From: an uncultured Oscillospiraceae bacterium
Lineage (GTDB): Bacteria; Bacillota; Clostridia; Oscillospirales; Oscillospiraceae
Reading direction: 5' to 3'
NCBI GenBank assembly: GCA_934655935.1
Contig: CAKUHJ010000001.1
Span: 8,689-72,688 of the forward strand
DNA length: 64,000 bases
The translations under genes were made by a program, and so were the position numbers. The notes under the pieces are model-generated. The model ran no database searches. It saw nothing but the letters and a program-made list of their open reading frames with translations, and was not told the origin of the DNA. Positions 41,471 through 50,009 of this stretch are shown one piece after another; within the stretch, counting starts at the first letter, position 1; each line of letters starts with the position of its first letter.

Positions 41471-42856
41471 TTAAAATTCCAGACGAAGCACCTGCGCCAG
41501 CCGCAGCAGGCCCGCGCGAAGCGCGGGAAAATCCGTGTCCGCGTAGCCGAGCACCGCGCAGCGCCCGGCGTCCGGCCCGGGCGCGCCGATATAGAAATCG
41601 CGCAGAAGCTCCAGCTGCAGCCCCGAGGCCTCAATGGCGCGCAGCAGCGCGCCGTCCGGAAGGTTCTCGTCAAAGCGCAGCACAAAATGCAGCCCCGCGC
41701 CGCACTGCACCGGCGTGCAGACGCTTTTCATCGGCTCGGCCGCAAGGAATGACAAAAGCGCGCCGCGCAGCTGCCGGTAGTGCTTTTTCATCCGGTTCAG
41801 ATGCCGCTCGTAATAGCCGCCCGTCAGAAAGCGCGTCAGCGTCAGCTGTTCGAAGCTTGCAACGGCGCAGCTGGAAAAGCCAAGCCGCGCCTGCCACAGC
41901 GGCAGCAGCCCCGGCGGAAGAATCATATAGCTGATCCGCAGCGCCGGCGTAATGGTTTTTGAGAAGGTGTTCATATAGACGACGCGTCCCGTCCGGTCCA
42001 TGGACTGCATGCTCGGAATGGGCAGGCCCGAGAAGCGGAACTCAGAGTCATAGTCGTCCTCAATCAGATACCGCCGCTCGTCCTCGCCCAGCCAGCGCAT
42101 CAGCGCCTGCCGCCGCGCAATCGGGGTGACTACGCCGGTCGGATAATGGTGCGAGGGCGAAAGATGCAGCACGCTCGCGCCGCTTTTTGCAAGCGCTTCC
42201 GGCAGAACCCCCTCCTCATCCATCCCGATGGGCGTGATCTCCGCGCCGAAGGCGGCATAGACCCTGGCGATCTTCCGATGCCCGGGATTTTCCAGCGCGT
42301 AGACCCGCTCGCGCCCGAACAGCTGCAGGAGCGTCAGATAGCAGGCCTCCGCGCCCGCGCCGACCAGCACCTGCTCCGGCCTGGCCGCGATGCCGCGCTC
42401 GCGCAGAACACAGGTGCAGATTGCCTCCCGCAGCGCATAGAGCCCCTGGCCCGGGATGGGACTGAGCAGGCGCTCCCCGCCGTCCAGCAGGACGCTGCGC
42501 ATCAGCCTTGCCCAGACGGAAAACGGAAACAGCTCCGCCGAGTGCGGCGGCGGCGCCAGCTGCGCCCGGGTCTCGGGCCCCGGCACGGGGGCCGGCGCCG
42601 GGGCGCCGGGCGCGTCCGGGAGCGCCTCCACATAGTAGCCGGAGCGCTCCTTTGCGCGGATATAGCCTTCGGCCAGAAGCTGCGTATAGGCCGCGTCGAC
42701 TGTGTTCTCGCTCAGCCCCAGGCGTTCGGCGTACGCTCTTCTTGACGGAAGCTTCTGCCCGCCCGGGATCACACCCGACAGAATATCCTGCCGCAGCGCC
42801 CGGTAAAGCTGTTCATAAAGCGGCTCTGCGCCGCGCCGGAATTCATAAAGCTGCAT
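41471..42856 (-). CDS. MocR/PdxR-type GntR regulator with aminotransferase domain
   Basis: The 461-residue protein joins an N-terminal GntR winged helix (LYEQLYRALRQDILSGVIPGGQKLPSRRAYAERLGLSENTV) to a fold-type I PLP domain (~115-461) with HLSPSHHYPTG, LIEDDYDSEFR and NTFSKTITPALRISYM, where the SK lysine binds PLP. MocR proteins commonly regulate vitamin B6 (PdxR), GABA or taurine genes. No pdxST or transporter is adjacent, so the regulon is open. The start ATG 42856 gives the normal GntR N-terminus. Confidence 0.92.
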   Translation of the reverse strand: MQLYEFRRGAEPLYEQLYRALRQDILSGVIPGGQKLPSRRAYAERLGLSENTVDAAYTQLLAEGYIRAKERSGYYVEALPDAPGAPAPAPVPGPETRAQLAPPPHSAELFPFSVWARLMRSVLLDGGERLLSPIPGQGLYALREAICTCVLRERGIAARPEQVLVGAGAEACYLTLLQLFGRERVYALENPGHRKIARVYAAFGAEITPIGMDEEGVLPEALAKSGASVLHLSPSHHYPTGVVTPIARRQALMRWLGEDERRYLIEDDYDSEFRFSGLPIPSMQSMDRTGRVVYMNTFSKTITPALRISYMILPPGLLPLWQARLGFSSCAVASFEQLTLTRFLTGGYYERHLNRMKKHYRQLRGALLSFLAAEPMKSVCTPVQCGAGLHFVLRFDENLPDGALLRAIEASGLQLELLRDFYIGAPGPDAGRCAVLGYADTDFPALRAGLLRLAQVLRLEF

Positions 42857-42872
42857 TGGCTTCTGGCTCCAT

Positions 42873-42884
42873 TCGCAATTGCGA
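42873..42884. promoter_or_regulatory. Candidate operator of the MocR regulator
   Basis: TCGCAATTGCGA is a perfect 12-bp palindrome in the MocR leader, about 17 nt before its start codon and downstream of its promoter. It is a plausible autoregulatory site; nothing else supports it. Confidence 0.35.
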
Positions 42885-42920
42885 TTGCACAGATTATCAT
42901 AATACCAGTTTCTGTTTTTC

Positions 42921-42949
42921 ATTTTATCTGCCCGCGGAAAAAAAGTCAA
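42921..42949 (-). promoter_or_regulatory. Promoter of the MocR gene
   Basis: Minus strand TTGACT (42949-42944), 17-nt spacer, TAAAAT (42926-42921). Confidence 0.75.
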
Positions 42950-42950
42950 C

Positions 42951-42972
42951 GCCCGGCTCCTGCGAGCCGGGC
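42951..42972 (-). terminator. Terminator of the lipid-kinase gene
   Basis: GCCCGGCTC pairs with GAGCCGGGC (9 bp, 4-nt loop); on the minus strand GTTGAC then seven T follow. The T-run is shared with the MocR promoter. Confidence 0.7.
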
Positions 42973-42987
42973 GGGCAGCGTGTAAAA

Positions 42988-43908
42988 TCAGGCTTGTCTG
43001 CAGCGGTAGGAAAGGCCGCGCGGATAGAAAAAGCGGATGGCCTTCGGCAGGACGGAAATCTGCACATCGTCCGTATGCAGGGCCTCTCCGTCCACGTTCA
43101 CAACATTCTGCCGCTCGCACTGAATCCGGAGCGAACGGCACTGCACATGGCGGATCAGCTCCGGCAGCTCCTTGTAGCGGCCCTTCTGGTATTTTCCGAT
43201 CACGGCCGCGACCTGCAGGAGATTCACCTTTTTCACCAGCAGCACATCCAGAAGGCCGTCGTCCGCCTCCGCATCCGGAACGGGGTTAAAGCCGCCGCCG
43301 TACCAGCGGCCGTTGCAGACGCAGATCATCGTCTGCCGGGCCTCCACCGTCTGTCCATTGTCGAGCGTGACGGTATAGTTTTCGCTGAGTCCGTGCAGAA
43401 GGTTTGCAAAAATGGAGAGCACATACGCGCCCTTTCCGCTGACCAGCGGCAGCCGCTTGAAGCGGGCGATATCCGTGCCGACCCGTGCATCAAAGCCGAC
43501 CGAGACCACGTTCATCGCATACTGCTCGTTGCAGCGGATCAGGTCCAGCTGCGCCTCCTGCGCATCCAGAAGCCGTTCCAGGTCGAAAAAGTCCTCGCAG
43601 GCGGAGAAAATTTTAATGGCGTCGTTTCCGGAGCCGCCCGGAAAGTGCGTGACCGCCGCATTGGAGAAGCCTGCCGCACCGTTTATGACCTCGTTGAGCG
43701 TTCCGTCGCCGCCGCAGGCATAGAGGCGGACCTCCTGCCCCGTCTGGGCGGCGCGCCGGGCAAGCGCGCGGCAGTCGCCCGGCGCCCGGGAAACGCAGAT
43801 TTCATAGTCCAGCTCCCGTACGCGGCACACCGCTTCAATCTTTTCGGTAAACTGCTGTGTATGGTCAAATTTCCCCGCAGCGGGATTGATGATAAAAAAA
43901 TGTTTCAA
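42988..43908 (-). CDS. YegS/BmrU-family lipid kinase (DAGK catalytic domain)
   Basis: The 306-residue protein has the diacylglycerol-kinase catalytic signature YACGGDGTLNEVINGAAG (~residues 64-81), FPGGSGNDAIK and the later DDGLLDVLLV and VNVDGEA. Family members phosphorylate diacylglycerol, phosphatidylglycerol or sphingoid lipids; DgkB in Bacillus recycles DAG from lipoteichoic acid synthesis. The start codon is TTG at 43908 with GGAAGG upstream. Substrate unproven. Confidence 0.9.
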   Translation of the reverse strand: MKHFFIINPAAGKFDHTQQFTEKIEAVCRVRELDYEICVSRAPGDCRALARRAAQTGQEVRLYACGGDGTLNEVINGAAGFSNAAVTHFPGGSGNDAIKIFSACEDFFDLERLLDAQEAQLDLIRCNEQYAMNVVSVGFDARVGTDIARFKRLPLVSGKGAYVLSIFANLLHGLSENYTVTLDNGQTVEARQTMICVCNGRWYGGGFNPVPDAEADDGLLDVLLVKKVNLLQVAAVIGKYQKGRYKELPELIRHVQCRSLRIQCERQNVVNVDGEALHTDDVQISVLPKAIRFFYPRGLSYRCRQA

Positions 43909-43944
43909 GTGCGGGAACCTTCCTCTCTGTCATTCGTCAAAAAA

Positions 43945-45057
43945 TCAGAAATACATATAAACGTTGCACTGCAGGCGGCCGTTGTAAAGCTTGCGCTTCT
44001 TCGCCGCCTGCGCACCGAAGTAATGCTCGAACTCCGGTTCGGAGGAGATGATGTATTTCTTCCAGCCGTCGGAAAAACGGATGTGACGGCCAAAATCGTG
44101 ATAGAGCCGTTGGGCGGCGCGCTGCTCGAGCATGCGCTCGCCATAGGGCGGGTTGCAGACGATGAGGCCCTTGTCACAGGGCAGGGGAAGCTTCGTCGCG
44201 TCGCCCTCGCGGAAGTCAATCAGCCTGCCGACGCCGGCCTTCCGCGCGTTTTCCTTCGCAATCTGAAGGCTGGCCGGGTCCAGATCCGTGCCGAGAATGC
44301 GGTACTCCCCGCGGTATTCGCGGTCCATGGCCTCGGTTCTGGCCTGCTGCCAGACCTCCTTCGGCACGCACTTCCATTTTTCTGCCGCAAAGCTCCGGCC
44401 CAGGCCCGGCGCACGGTTAAGCGCGATGAGCGCGGCCTCGATGCAGATCGTCCCGGAGCCGCAGAACGGGTCCCAGAAGAACTCGCGTCCACGATAGCGC
44501 GAAAGGTTCACCATCGCCGCGGCCATGGTCTCGTGCAGGGGCGCAAGATTCGCAACCTGCCGGTAGCCGCGCTTGTGAAGGCTCACGCCGGAGGTATCCA
44601 GAAACACCTCGCAGCGGTCTTTCATGATCGAAAAGCGGAGCTGATAGGTTTCCCCGGTCTCCGGAAGCCAGCCGAGGCCGTAATGCTGGCCAAGGCGCGT
44701 AACCGCCGCCTTCTTTACGATGGCCTGGCAGTCCGGAACGGAGTGCAGCTGGCTGTTGAGGCTGTAGCCCTTGACGGGAAACGCGCCGTCCTTCGGGATA
44801 AAGCGTTCCAGCTCGATCGCCTTCACGCCCTGGAAGAGCTCTTCAAAGCTGCGCGCCTGAAAGTCCGCCAACTGAATCATCACGCGCTCTGCCATCCGGC
44901 TTGCAAGGTTTGCCTTTGCCATTGCGGCAAAATCGCCTTCAAAAAAAACGCGCCGGTCCTCTACCCGGACATTTTCCAGGTCCAGCCGGCGCAGCTCGTC
45001 GCCAAGCAGACCCTCCAGTCCAAACAGGCAGGGCGCGCAGAATGTCATACGTTCCAT
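43945..45057 (-). CDS. THUMP-domain RNA methyltransferase (RlmL N-terminal/YpsC type)
   Basis: The 370-residue protein has a THUMP domain (residues ~45-150) and a SAM-dependent methyltransferase domain with DPFCGSGTICIEAALIALNRAPG and the NPPYGERM catalytic motif of N2-guanine methylases. It corresponds to the B. subtilis YpsC type, probably m2G in 23S rRNA. It has an ideal promoter (TTGCTA-17-TATAAT) at 45095-45123. Confidence 0.93.
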   Translation of the reverse strand: MERMTFCAPCLFGLEGLLGDELRRLDLENVRVEDRRVFFEGDFAAMAKANLASRMAERVMIQLADFQARSFEELFQGVKAIELERFIPKDGAFPVKGYSLNSQLHSVPDCQAIVKKAAVTRLGQHYGLGWLPETGETYQLRFSIMKDRCEVFLDTSGVSLHKRGYRQVANLAPLHETMAAAMVNLSRYRGREFFWDPFCGSGTICIEAALIALNRAPGLGRSFAAEKWKCVPKEVWQQARTEAMDREYRGEYRILGTDLDPASLQIAKENARKAGVGRLIDFREGDATKLPLPCDKGLIVCNPPYGERMLEQRAAQRLYHDFGRHIRFSDGWKKYIISSEPEFEHYFGAQAAKKRKLYNGRLQCNVYMYF

Positions 45058-45094
45058 AGCTCAAGACTCTCCGTCAGATTACATTTTGGTATCA

Positions 45095-45123
45095 ATTATA
45101 TAGGCTGCGCTGCAAAATAGCAA
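45095..45123 (-). promoter_or_regulatory. Promoter of the RNA methyltransferase gene
   Basis: Minus strand TTGCTA (45123-45118), 17-nt spacer, TATAAT (45100-45095). The remaining ~80 nt up to the divergent nfeD gene must hold that gene's promoter, which I cannot place. Confidence 0.8.
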
Positions 45124-45206
45124 TTGCTTTTCGCGCATTTTTTCAAATTCCGGGGAAAAGAAGGACCTTCCCCGCATATCAGAAAAACAGGAAAGGGAGG
45201 AAGCTT

Positions 45207-45638
45207 ATGAATCTGAACGCATATATCTGGCTGGGTCTGGCCGTGGTATTTCTCATTGCCGAGGCCGGCACCGTCGCGCTGGTCTCAGTCTGGTTCGCGG
45301 GCGGCGCGCTGCTTGCGATGCTGGCGGCAATTCTTGGCGCTGGCTTTGCGCTGCAGCTGGCCGTCTTCGTGCTGGTCTCAGGCGCCTTACTTGCGCTCAT
45401 GTACCCGTGCATCAAAAAGCGCATCAACAGCCGGCGTACCCGCACGAACGCCGACCGGCTCATCGGCCAGTGCGCGCTGGTGACGGAAGACGTCGACAAT
45501 CTTCAGGAAACCGGCGCCATCCGCATCAACGGCGTTCTCTGGACCGCCAAAAGCGAATCCGGGGCGCGCATCCCCGCCGGCGCGCAGATCCGGATTCTGC
45601 GCATCGAGGGCGCGAAGGTCTATGTCGAGCCCGTATAA
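45207..45638 (+). CDS. NfeD-family membrane protein
   Basis: The 143-residue protein has two or three N-terminal spans (residues ~5-72) and a C-terminal OB-fold NfeD domain (RLIGQCALVTEDVDNLQETGAIRINGVLWTAKSESG.. with IPAGAQIRILRIEGAKVYVEP). NfeD proteins partner SPFH/flotillin proteins in membrane organisation; here the SPFH gene is next. The start has GGGAGGAAGCTT upstream. Confidence 0.93.
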   Translation: MNLNAYIWLGLAVVFLIAEAGTVALVSVWFAGGALLAMLAAILGAGFALQLAVFVLVSGALLALMYPCIKKRINSRRTRTNADRLIGQCALVTEDVDNLQETGAIRINGVLWTAKSESGARIPAGAQIRILRIEGAKVYVEPV

Positions 45639-45684
45639 CCGTTTCACCAGGAAAAAGAAGAACACAAATTAAGGAGGAAATTTT

Positions 45685-46611
45685 ATGGAATGGATTCCCG
45701 TATTGGTCGTGGCGCTTCTGCTGCTGATCATCATTGTCCGCAATATCTACGTTGTGCAGCAGTCGAAGGCCTACGTCATTGAGCGTCTTGGCGCGTTCTC
45801 AAAGATCTGGCAGGTCGGCATGCACCTGAAGGTCCCCTTCATTGAGCGCGTGGCCAAAAAGGTCAGCCTCAAGGAGCAGGTCCTGGACTATCCGCCCCAG
45901 CCCGTCATCACCAAGGACAACGTAACCATGCAGATCGACACCGTCGTCTACTTCCAGATTACCGACCCCAAGCTTTATGCCTACGGCGTCGAGCACCCGA
46001 TGATGGCCATGGAAACGCTCACGGCCACAACGCTCCGGAACATCATCGGCGATCTGGAGCTGGACCAGACGCTGACCTCCCGCGACGTAATCAACACCCG
46101 CATGCGCGCCATTCTGGACGAGGCCACCGATCCCTGGGGCATCAAGGTCAACCGCGTCGAGCTGAAGAACATTCTGCCGCCGCAGGACATCCAGAATTCC
46201 ATGGAAAAGCAGATGAAGGCCGAGCGTGACCGCCGGCAGGCCATTTTGCAGGCCGAGGGCGCAAAGCACAGCCAGATTCTCGTTGCAGAGGGCGAAAAGG
46301 AAGCCGCCATTCTGAAAGCAGACGCAGAAAAGCAGGCTGCCATCCTCAAGGCCGAGGCCGAAAAGGAATCCGCCATTCTCCGCGCCGACGGCGAAGCGCA
46401 GGCCATCATGGCCGTGCAGAAGGCGCTGGCAGACTCGCTTGAAATGCTCAACGACAAGGCGCCGAACGACCAGGTCATCAAGCTCAAGGCGCTCGAGGCC
46501 ATGCAGAAAATTGCCGACGGCAAGGCTACGAAGATCATCATTCCCTCCGAGCTGCAGGGGCTGGCGGGTCTGGCCTCCGGCATTGTAGAAAGCGCAAAGG
46601 ACGTAACCTGA
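45685..46611 (+). CDS. SPFH/Band 7 membrane protein (paraslipin/QmcA type)
   Basis: The 308-residue protein has one N-terminal span, an SPFH domain (~20-190: QQSKAYVIERLGAFSKIWQVGMHLKVPFIERVAKKVSLKEQVLDYPPQPVITKDN in outline) and a long Ala/Glu/Lys coiled coil (~180-260, EKEAAILKADAEKQAAILKA-type repeats). Such proteins oligomerise into large cages on membranes and work with NfeD partners. AAGGAGGAAATTTT precedes ATG. Confidence 0.95.
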   Translation: MEWIPVLVVALLLLIIIVRNIYVVQQSKAYVIERLGAFSKIWQVGMHLKVPFIERVAKKVSLKEQVLDYPPQPVITKDNVTMQIDTVVYFQITDPKLYAYGVEHPMMAMETLTATTLRNIIGDLELDQTLTSRDVINTRMRAILDEATDPWGIKVNRVELKNILPPQDIQNSMEKQMKAERDRRQAILQAEGAKHSQILVAEGEKEAAILKADAEKQAAILKAEAEKESAILRADGEAQAIMAVQKALADSLEMLNDKAPNDQVIKLKALEAMQKIADGKATKIIIPSELQGLAGLASGIVESAKDVT

Positions 46612-46612
46612 T

Positions 46613-46813
46613 ATGAAAGACGAGCGTTTTCTCAAGCTCCACAGCGAGGGCAGCACCCTCGGCTATCAGCGCTCCATCTGGGTTGACCGGGAGACCGGCG
46701 TAAACTACATTTTTATGTACGCCGGCTACGCAGGCGGCCTGACGCCGCTGCTGGGCGCAGACGGTAAGCCGGTTGTCACGCCGCTCTCCGCCATCCGCCG
46801 CGAAGAGGACTGA
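46613..46813 (+). CDS. DUF6440 family small protein
   Basis: The 66-residue protein matches DUF6440 as I know it: a beta-rich core with WVDRETGVNYIFMYAGYAGGLTPLLGADGKPVV. Function unknown. It begins 1 nt after the SPFH stop and ends the nfeD-SPFH operon just before a terminator, which suggests a link with that membrane system or only transcriptional convenience. Confidence 0.88.
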   Translation: MKDERFLKLHSEGSTLGYQRSIWVDRETGVNYIFMYAGYAGGLTPLLGADGKPVVTPLSAIRREED

Positions 46814-46827
46814 ACGCAAATACAAAC

Positions 46828-46865
46828 AACGGGGCTGCAGCGAAAAAACTCGCTGCAGCCCCGTT
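46828..46865. terminator. Terminator between nfeD operon and pepT
   Basis: A perfect 15-bp stem AACGGGGCTGCAGCG / CGCTGCAGCCCCGTT with an A-rich 8-nt loop. It serves two convergent units. The GGGGCTGCAGCG core repeats that of 26722-26755. Confidence 0.8.
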
Positions 46866-46879
46866 GACGTCCTGAACCT

Positions 46880-48109
46880 TCACGCGTCCGTTTTTTCCGC
46901 CACGCTCCACATGAGCCCGGCAAGCATGCTTGCGCAAAGCTCCATGTCCTCCACGGGAATATACTCAAAGCGCCCGTGATAGTTTTCTCCTCCGGTGCAC
47001 AGATTGGGGCACGGCAGGCCCATAAAGCTCAGCCGCGCGCCGTCCGTGCCGCCGCGAATGGGGACGGTAACCGGCTCGACGCCAAGCTCGCGCAGCGCGT
47101 ACTTGGCGTCCTCGATGAGGAACATGCAGCCGTCGAGCTTTTCCTTCATGTTGTAATAGCTGTCGCGCAGCGTCAGCTCTGCAGTTCCCGCGCCGTAGCG
47201 CTCGTTGACGACGCTGCAGGCCTCCTGCATCCGCGCCTTGCGCGCCTCGAAGCGCGTCCGGTCATGGTCTCGGATGATATAGCTCAGCTGCGCCTGCTCG
47301 GTTTCGCCCTGCATGTCCGTCAGGTGGAAGAAGCCCTCGTAGCCCTCTGTAAAGAACGGCGTTTCCTTTTCGGGCAGCAGCGCGTGCAGCTCCATGGCCA
47401 CCAGCGACGCGTTGACCATCTTTCCCTTGGCCGAGCCTGGGTGAATGGACTTTCCGTGAATGACAATCTTCGCCGAGGCAGCGTTGAAGTTTTCATACTC
47501 GAGCTCGCCCAGCGTCCCGCCGTCGACGGTATAGGCGTAATCCGCGCCGAAGAAGGCGACGTCAAAGCGGTCCGCACCGCGGCCGATCTCCTCATCCGGG
47601 GTAAAGGCCAGCCGGATTTTCCCGTGCGGGCGGTCCGAGGCCAGAAGCTTTTCCGCCGCCGAAAGGATTTCCGCGACGCCTGCCTTATCGTCCGCGCCGA
47701 GAAGCGTCGTGCCGTCGGTCACAACCAGGCGCTTTCCGACGTTCCGGCGCAGGCTCTCATACTCCGCAGGGCGGAGCAGAATCCCTTTTTCCGCGTTCAG
47801 GACGATATCGCCCCCGTCGTAGGCCTCCGTAACGCGCGGGTGAATGTGTGCGCCGCATGCGTCGGGCGAGGTATCCATATGTGCAATCAGCCCATAAACG
47901 GGCAGCGGCTTTTCGCAGTTTGCAGGGATGGTTCCGTAAACATAGCCGTTTTCATCCACAACGGCGTCCTGAATGCCAAGCTCCTTCATCTGCCGCACCA
48001 GCTCTTCGGCAAGCGCGCGCTGGCCGGGCGTGGAGGGGCAGGCTTCGGAATTTTCATCCGAGGCTGTGGGGAAGCTGACCAGCTTCAGAAAACGATCAAG
48101 CACAGTCAT
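46880..48109 (-). CDS. pepT: Peptidase T (M20 tripeptidase)
   Basis: PepT releases the N-terminal residue of tripeptides. The 409-residue protein has the M20 zinc motifs: LIAHMDTSPD, the bridging Asp in LLGADDKAGVAEIL, the catalytic FTPDEEIGRGAD, YTVDGGTLGE, and a C-terminal RGGTDGARLSFMGLPCPNLCTGGENYHG. It is a single gene. It is the fourth peptidase in 13 kb, with M42, M18 and M29. Confidence 0.97.
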   Translation of the reverse strand: MTVLDRFLKLVSFPTASDENSEACPSTPGQRALAEELVRQMKELGIQDAVVDENGYVYGTIPANCEKPLPVYGLIAHMDTSPDACGAHIHPRVTEAYDGGDIVLNAEKGILLRPAEYESLRRNVGKRLVVTDGTTLLGADDKAGVAEILSAAEKLLASDRPHGKIRLAFTPDEEIGRGADRFDVAFFGADYAYTVDGGTLGELEYENFNAASAKIVIHGKSIHPGSAKGKMVNASLVAMELHALLPEKETPFFTEGYEGFFHLTDMQGETEQAQLSYIIRDHDRTRFEARKARMQEACSVVNERYGAGTAELTLRDSYYNMKEKLDGCMFLIEDAKYALRELGVEPVTVPIRGGTDGARLSFMGLPCPNLCTGGENYHGRFEYIPVEDMELCASMLAGLMWSVAEKTDA

Positions 48110-48167
48110 GAGAGCAGCTCCTTTTGATTGATATTCTGATCATAGTCTACCCGGTGCGGAAAGTCAA

Positions 48168-48233
48168 GGCAGCGCCGCACAATCCGGCAAGCAGATCCGC
48201 CGAAGCGCATCGGCGCAATTGTGCGGCGCTGCC
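48168..48233. repeat. Short-form palindromic repeat at the GT28 3' end
   Basis: Sixteen-bp perfect arms, GGCAGCGCCGCACAAT (48168-48183) and ATTGTGCGGCGCTGCC (48218-48233), around a 34-nt loop containing CGGCAAGCAGATCCG. It ends at the base before the stop codon of the minus-strand glycosyltransferase. Related long form: 14547-14708. Confidence 0.85.
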
Positions 48234-49346
48234 TCAGCCCTGCACGCCCACCGCGGCGCAGATTGCCCTTGCCGCGCTTTCAAGCTCCAGCTCCGCGCAG
48301 CACCGGGCCATTCTGGCGCGTTTGCGGTCGTCCGTCAGAAGCGCCAGACACTGTCCGGCGATTTTTTTCGGCGTCGGCGCGCTCACCGCGCAGCCCATAG
48401 AGACAAAAAAGTCGAGATTATGCGCCTCGCAGCCGCCCACGGCGTTGACCAGCACCATCGGCACGCGCAGCGCCGCAGCCTCGCTGGTGCTGAGTCCTCC
48501 CGGCTTTGTCAGGTAAACGTCCGCGCTGGCAAGAAGCCCCGCCATATCCTTGCAGTAGCCAAGAATCCGGATTTCCGGCCTGCGGGCGCAGAGGAACGAC
48601 AGCCTTGCCTTCAGCTCCTCGTTCCCGGCGCAGACGACCGTAACCGCGCAGCCCTCCGGCAGCCTGCGCAGGAGCCGCAGCAGAATTTTCTCCATCGGCC
48701 CGCAGCCCATGCTGCCGCCCATGACAAGCAGATGCGTCTGCGCGGGCTCCAGGCCCTGCCGCCGCTTCGCCTCCGCCTTTTCCGGCGCTTCAAAGAAGGC
48801 CCGCCGCACGGGCATTCCGCACGGCAGCAGGCTTTCCCGCGAAAGTCCCGCGCGGACAAATTCGTCGCAGAGCGCCGCGCTCGGGATCGCGCAGACCGAC
48901 AGCTGCGCCTGCCGGCAGCCGGGGCTTGCCGTATAATCCGTCGCGACAAAGCAGGTTCTCAGCGGCAAGGGCGCCTGCCTTTCCAACGCGCTCAGCATCA
49001 TCGCCGGGAACAGATGCGTGCAGATTGCCGCGTCGTAGCCGCCCGCAAGAAGGTATTCGCGCATCGGGCCGCAGCCGCGCAGCAGCATCCGGTAGGCCGA
49101 AGAATCGTCCGAGAAGGCGTCTGGATCGGCCTCTGTCAGGCTGTAGCTTTTGGCGTAAATTTTCGGAAAGTGGCGGTAAAGGCGCACATGCCAGCTGGAA
49201 ATAAAGCGGGAGGCAAAGGGAGAAACGAACTGCAGCGCATCGTAAATTTCGCACTGCGCGCCAAGCGCGAGCGCCTGCTCGCGAATGGCCTGGGCGCAGA
49301 CGTTGTGGCCCGCGCCGGTATTGCAGCTGAGAATCAGAACCTTCAT
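48234..49346 (-). CDS. GT28-type glycolipid glycosyltransferase (MGDG synthase/UgtP-like)
   Basis: The 370-residue protein has the MGDG-synthase/UgtP pattern: N-terminal LILSCNTGAGHNVCAQAI, VRLYRHFPKIYAKSYS, FVATDYTASPG, and the UDP-sugar site LLVMGGSMGCGPM..LTKPGGLSTSEAAALRVPMVL. The family transfers glucose or galactose to diacylglycerol to make membrane glycolipids. It overlaps the CrtO-like gene upstream by 4 nt. The acceptor cannot be proven. Confidence 0.9.
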   Translation of the reverse strand: MKVLILSCNTGAGHNVCAQAIREQALALGAQCEIYDALQFVSPFASRFISSWHVRLYRHFPKIYAKSYSLTEADPDAFSDDSSAYRMLLRGCGPMREYLLAGGYDAAICTHLFPAMMLSALERQAPLPLRTCFVATDYTASPGCRQAQLSVCAIPSAALCDEFVRAGLSRESLLPCGMPVRRAFFEAPEKAEAKRRQGLEPAQTHLLVMGGSMGCGPMEKILLRLLRRLPEGCAVTVVCAGNEELKARLSFLCARRPEIRILGYCKDMAGLLASADVYLTKPGGLSTSEAAALRVPMVLVNAVGGCEAHNLDFFVSMGCAVSAPTPKKIAGQCLALLTDDRKRARMARCCAELELESAARAICAAVGVQG

Positions 49347-49828
49347 TGGGACCTTTCACCGCCCTTCCGCTGCATGCGCGCATACAGCCGCAGAAGCCGC
49401 GGCCTTTCATAGCGCTGGATCAGAATAAACGGAATATTTCCGAGCAAGCTATAAACCAGGTATACGCAGACGCCGCCCGCGCCGGGCCAGAGAAGCAGAC
49501 ACCCAAGGCCCAGAAGACACAGTCCCGCATGCACACACTCGGCCACGCAGGTTTCCTGCAGCATGAGAAGCAGCGTCTTTTCATCCGGCCGCGCGGAAAG
49601 CCTTTTTGCCGGCATAAGCTGCGGAAAAAGCCTGCTCATATCGGGCACGCGCGCCTGCCAGCGGGAAATATGCAGGGCGCGCTCATAAAGCTTTCCGTTT
49701 TCCTCGAACGGGAAGGACCGGAACAGCCCTCTGTCCGGGTGAAACAGCTTCTTTGGAACAAGCCTTCCCAGCAGGAAGGACAGCACGCCAAGCGCCGCAA
49801 GATAGGCGGCGCAGAATAAAAAGCCCAT
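49343..49828 (-). CDS. CrtO-like (glycosyl-diaponeurosporenoate acyltransferase family) membrane protein
   Basis: The 161-residue protein has two or three spans and the family features as I know them: KLFHPDRGLFRSFPFEENGKLYERALHISRWQARVPD in outline, LLMLQETCVAECVHAG, and GNIPFILIQRYERPRLLRLY. In Staphylococcus CrtO acylates the glucose of staphyloxanthin, but most members occur in genomes without carotenoid genes. ATG 49828 has GTGAGGTGTACACC upstream; longer starts lack a ribosome site. ATGA overlap with the GT28 gene suggests joint action on a glycolipid. Confidence 0.75.
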   Translation of the reverse strand: MGFLFCAAYLAALGVLSFLLGRLVPKKLFHPDRGLFRSFPFEENGKLYERALHISRWQARVPDMSRLFPQLMPAKRLSARPDEKTLLLMLQETCVAECVHAGLCLLGLGCLLLWPGAGGVCVYLVYSLLGNIPFILIQRYERPRLLRLYARMQRKGGERSQ

Positions 49829-49940
49829 GGTGTACACCTCACGTTTTTCTCCTCTCATTATAATTTCAAAACCGGGAAAAGGGAAGGGGCAATCTTCCGC
49901 CCGGCTTTTGGGCATTTGAAGGAAAATACACAAAAAGAGC

Positions 49941-49990
49941 TTGACAAATACCCACCAGGGGTATATTATCAAGATACCCACCAGGGGTAT
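49941..49990 (+). promoter_or_regulatory. csoR-copA promoter with two CsoR operators
   Basis: TTGACA (49941-49946), 17-nt spacer, TATTAT (49964-49969). ATACCCACCAGGGGTAT occurs twice (49948-49964 and 49974-49990), 26 bp apart; the first fills the promoter spacer, the second covers the transcript start. GC-tract dyads of this form are the known CsoR-family operators. Confidence 0.93.
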
Positions 49991-50009
49991 CTTGAAGGGA
50001 GGTCTCCGA

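Noticed and set aside
49858-49981. Longer N-terminus of the CrtO-like protein (starts at 49858 or 49981)
   Set aside because: It would run into the csoR promoter and operators and lacks ribosome sites; ATG 49828 gives the family N-terminus.
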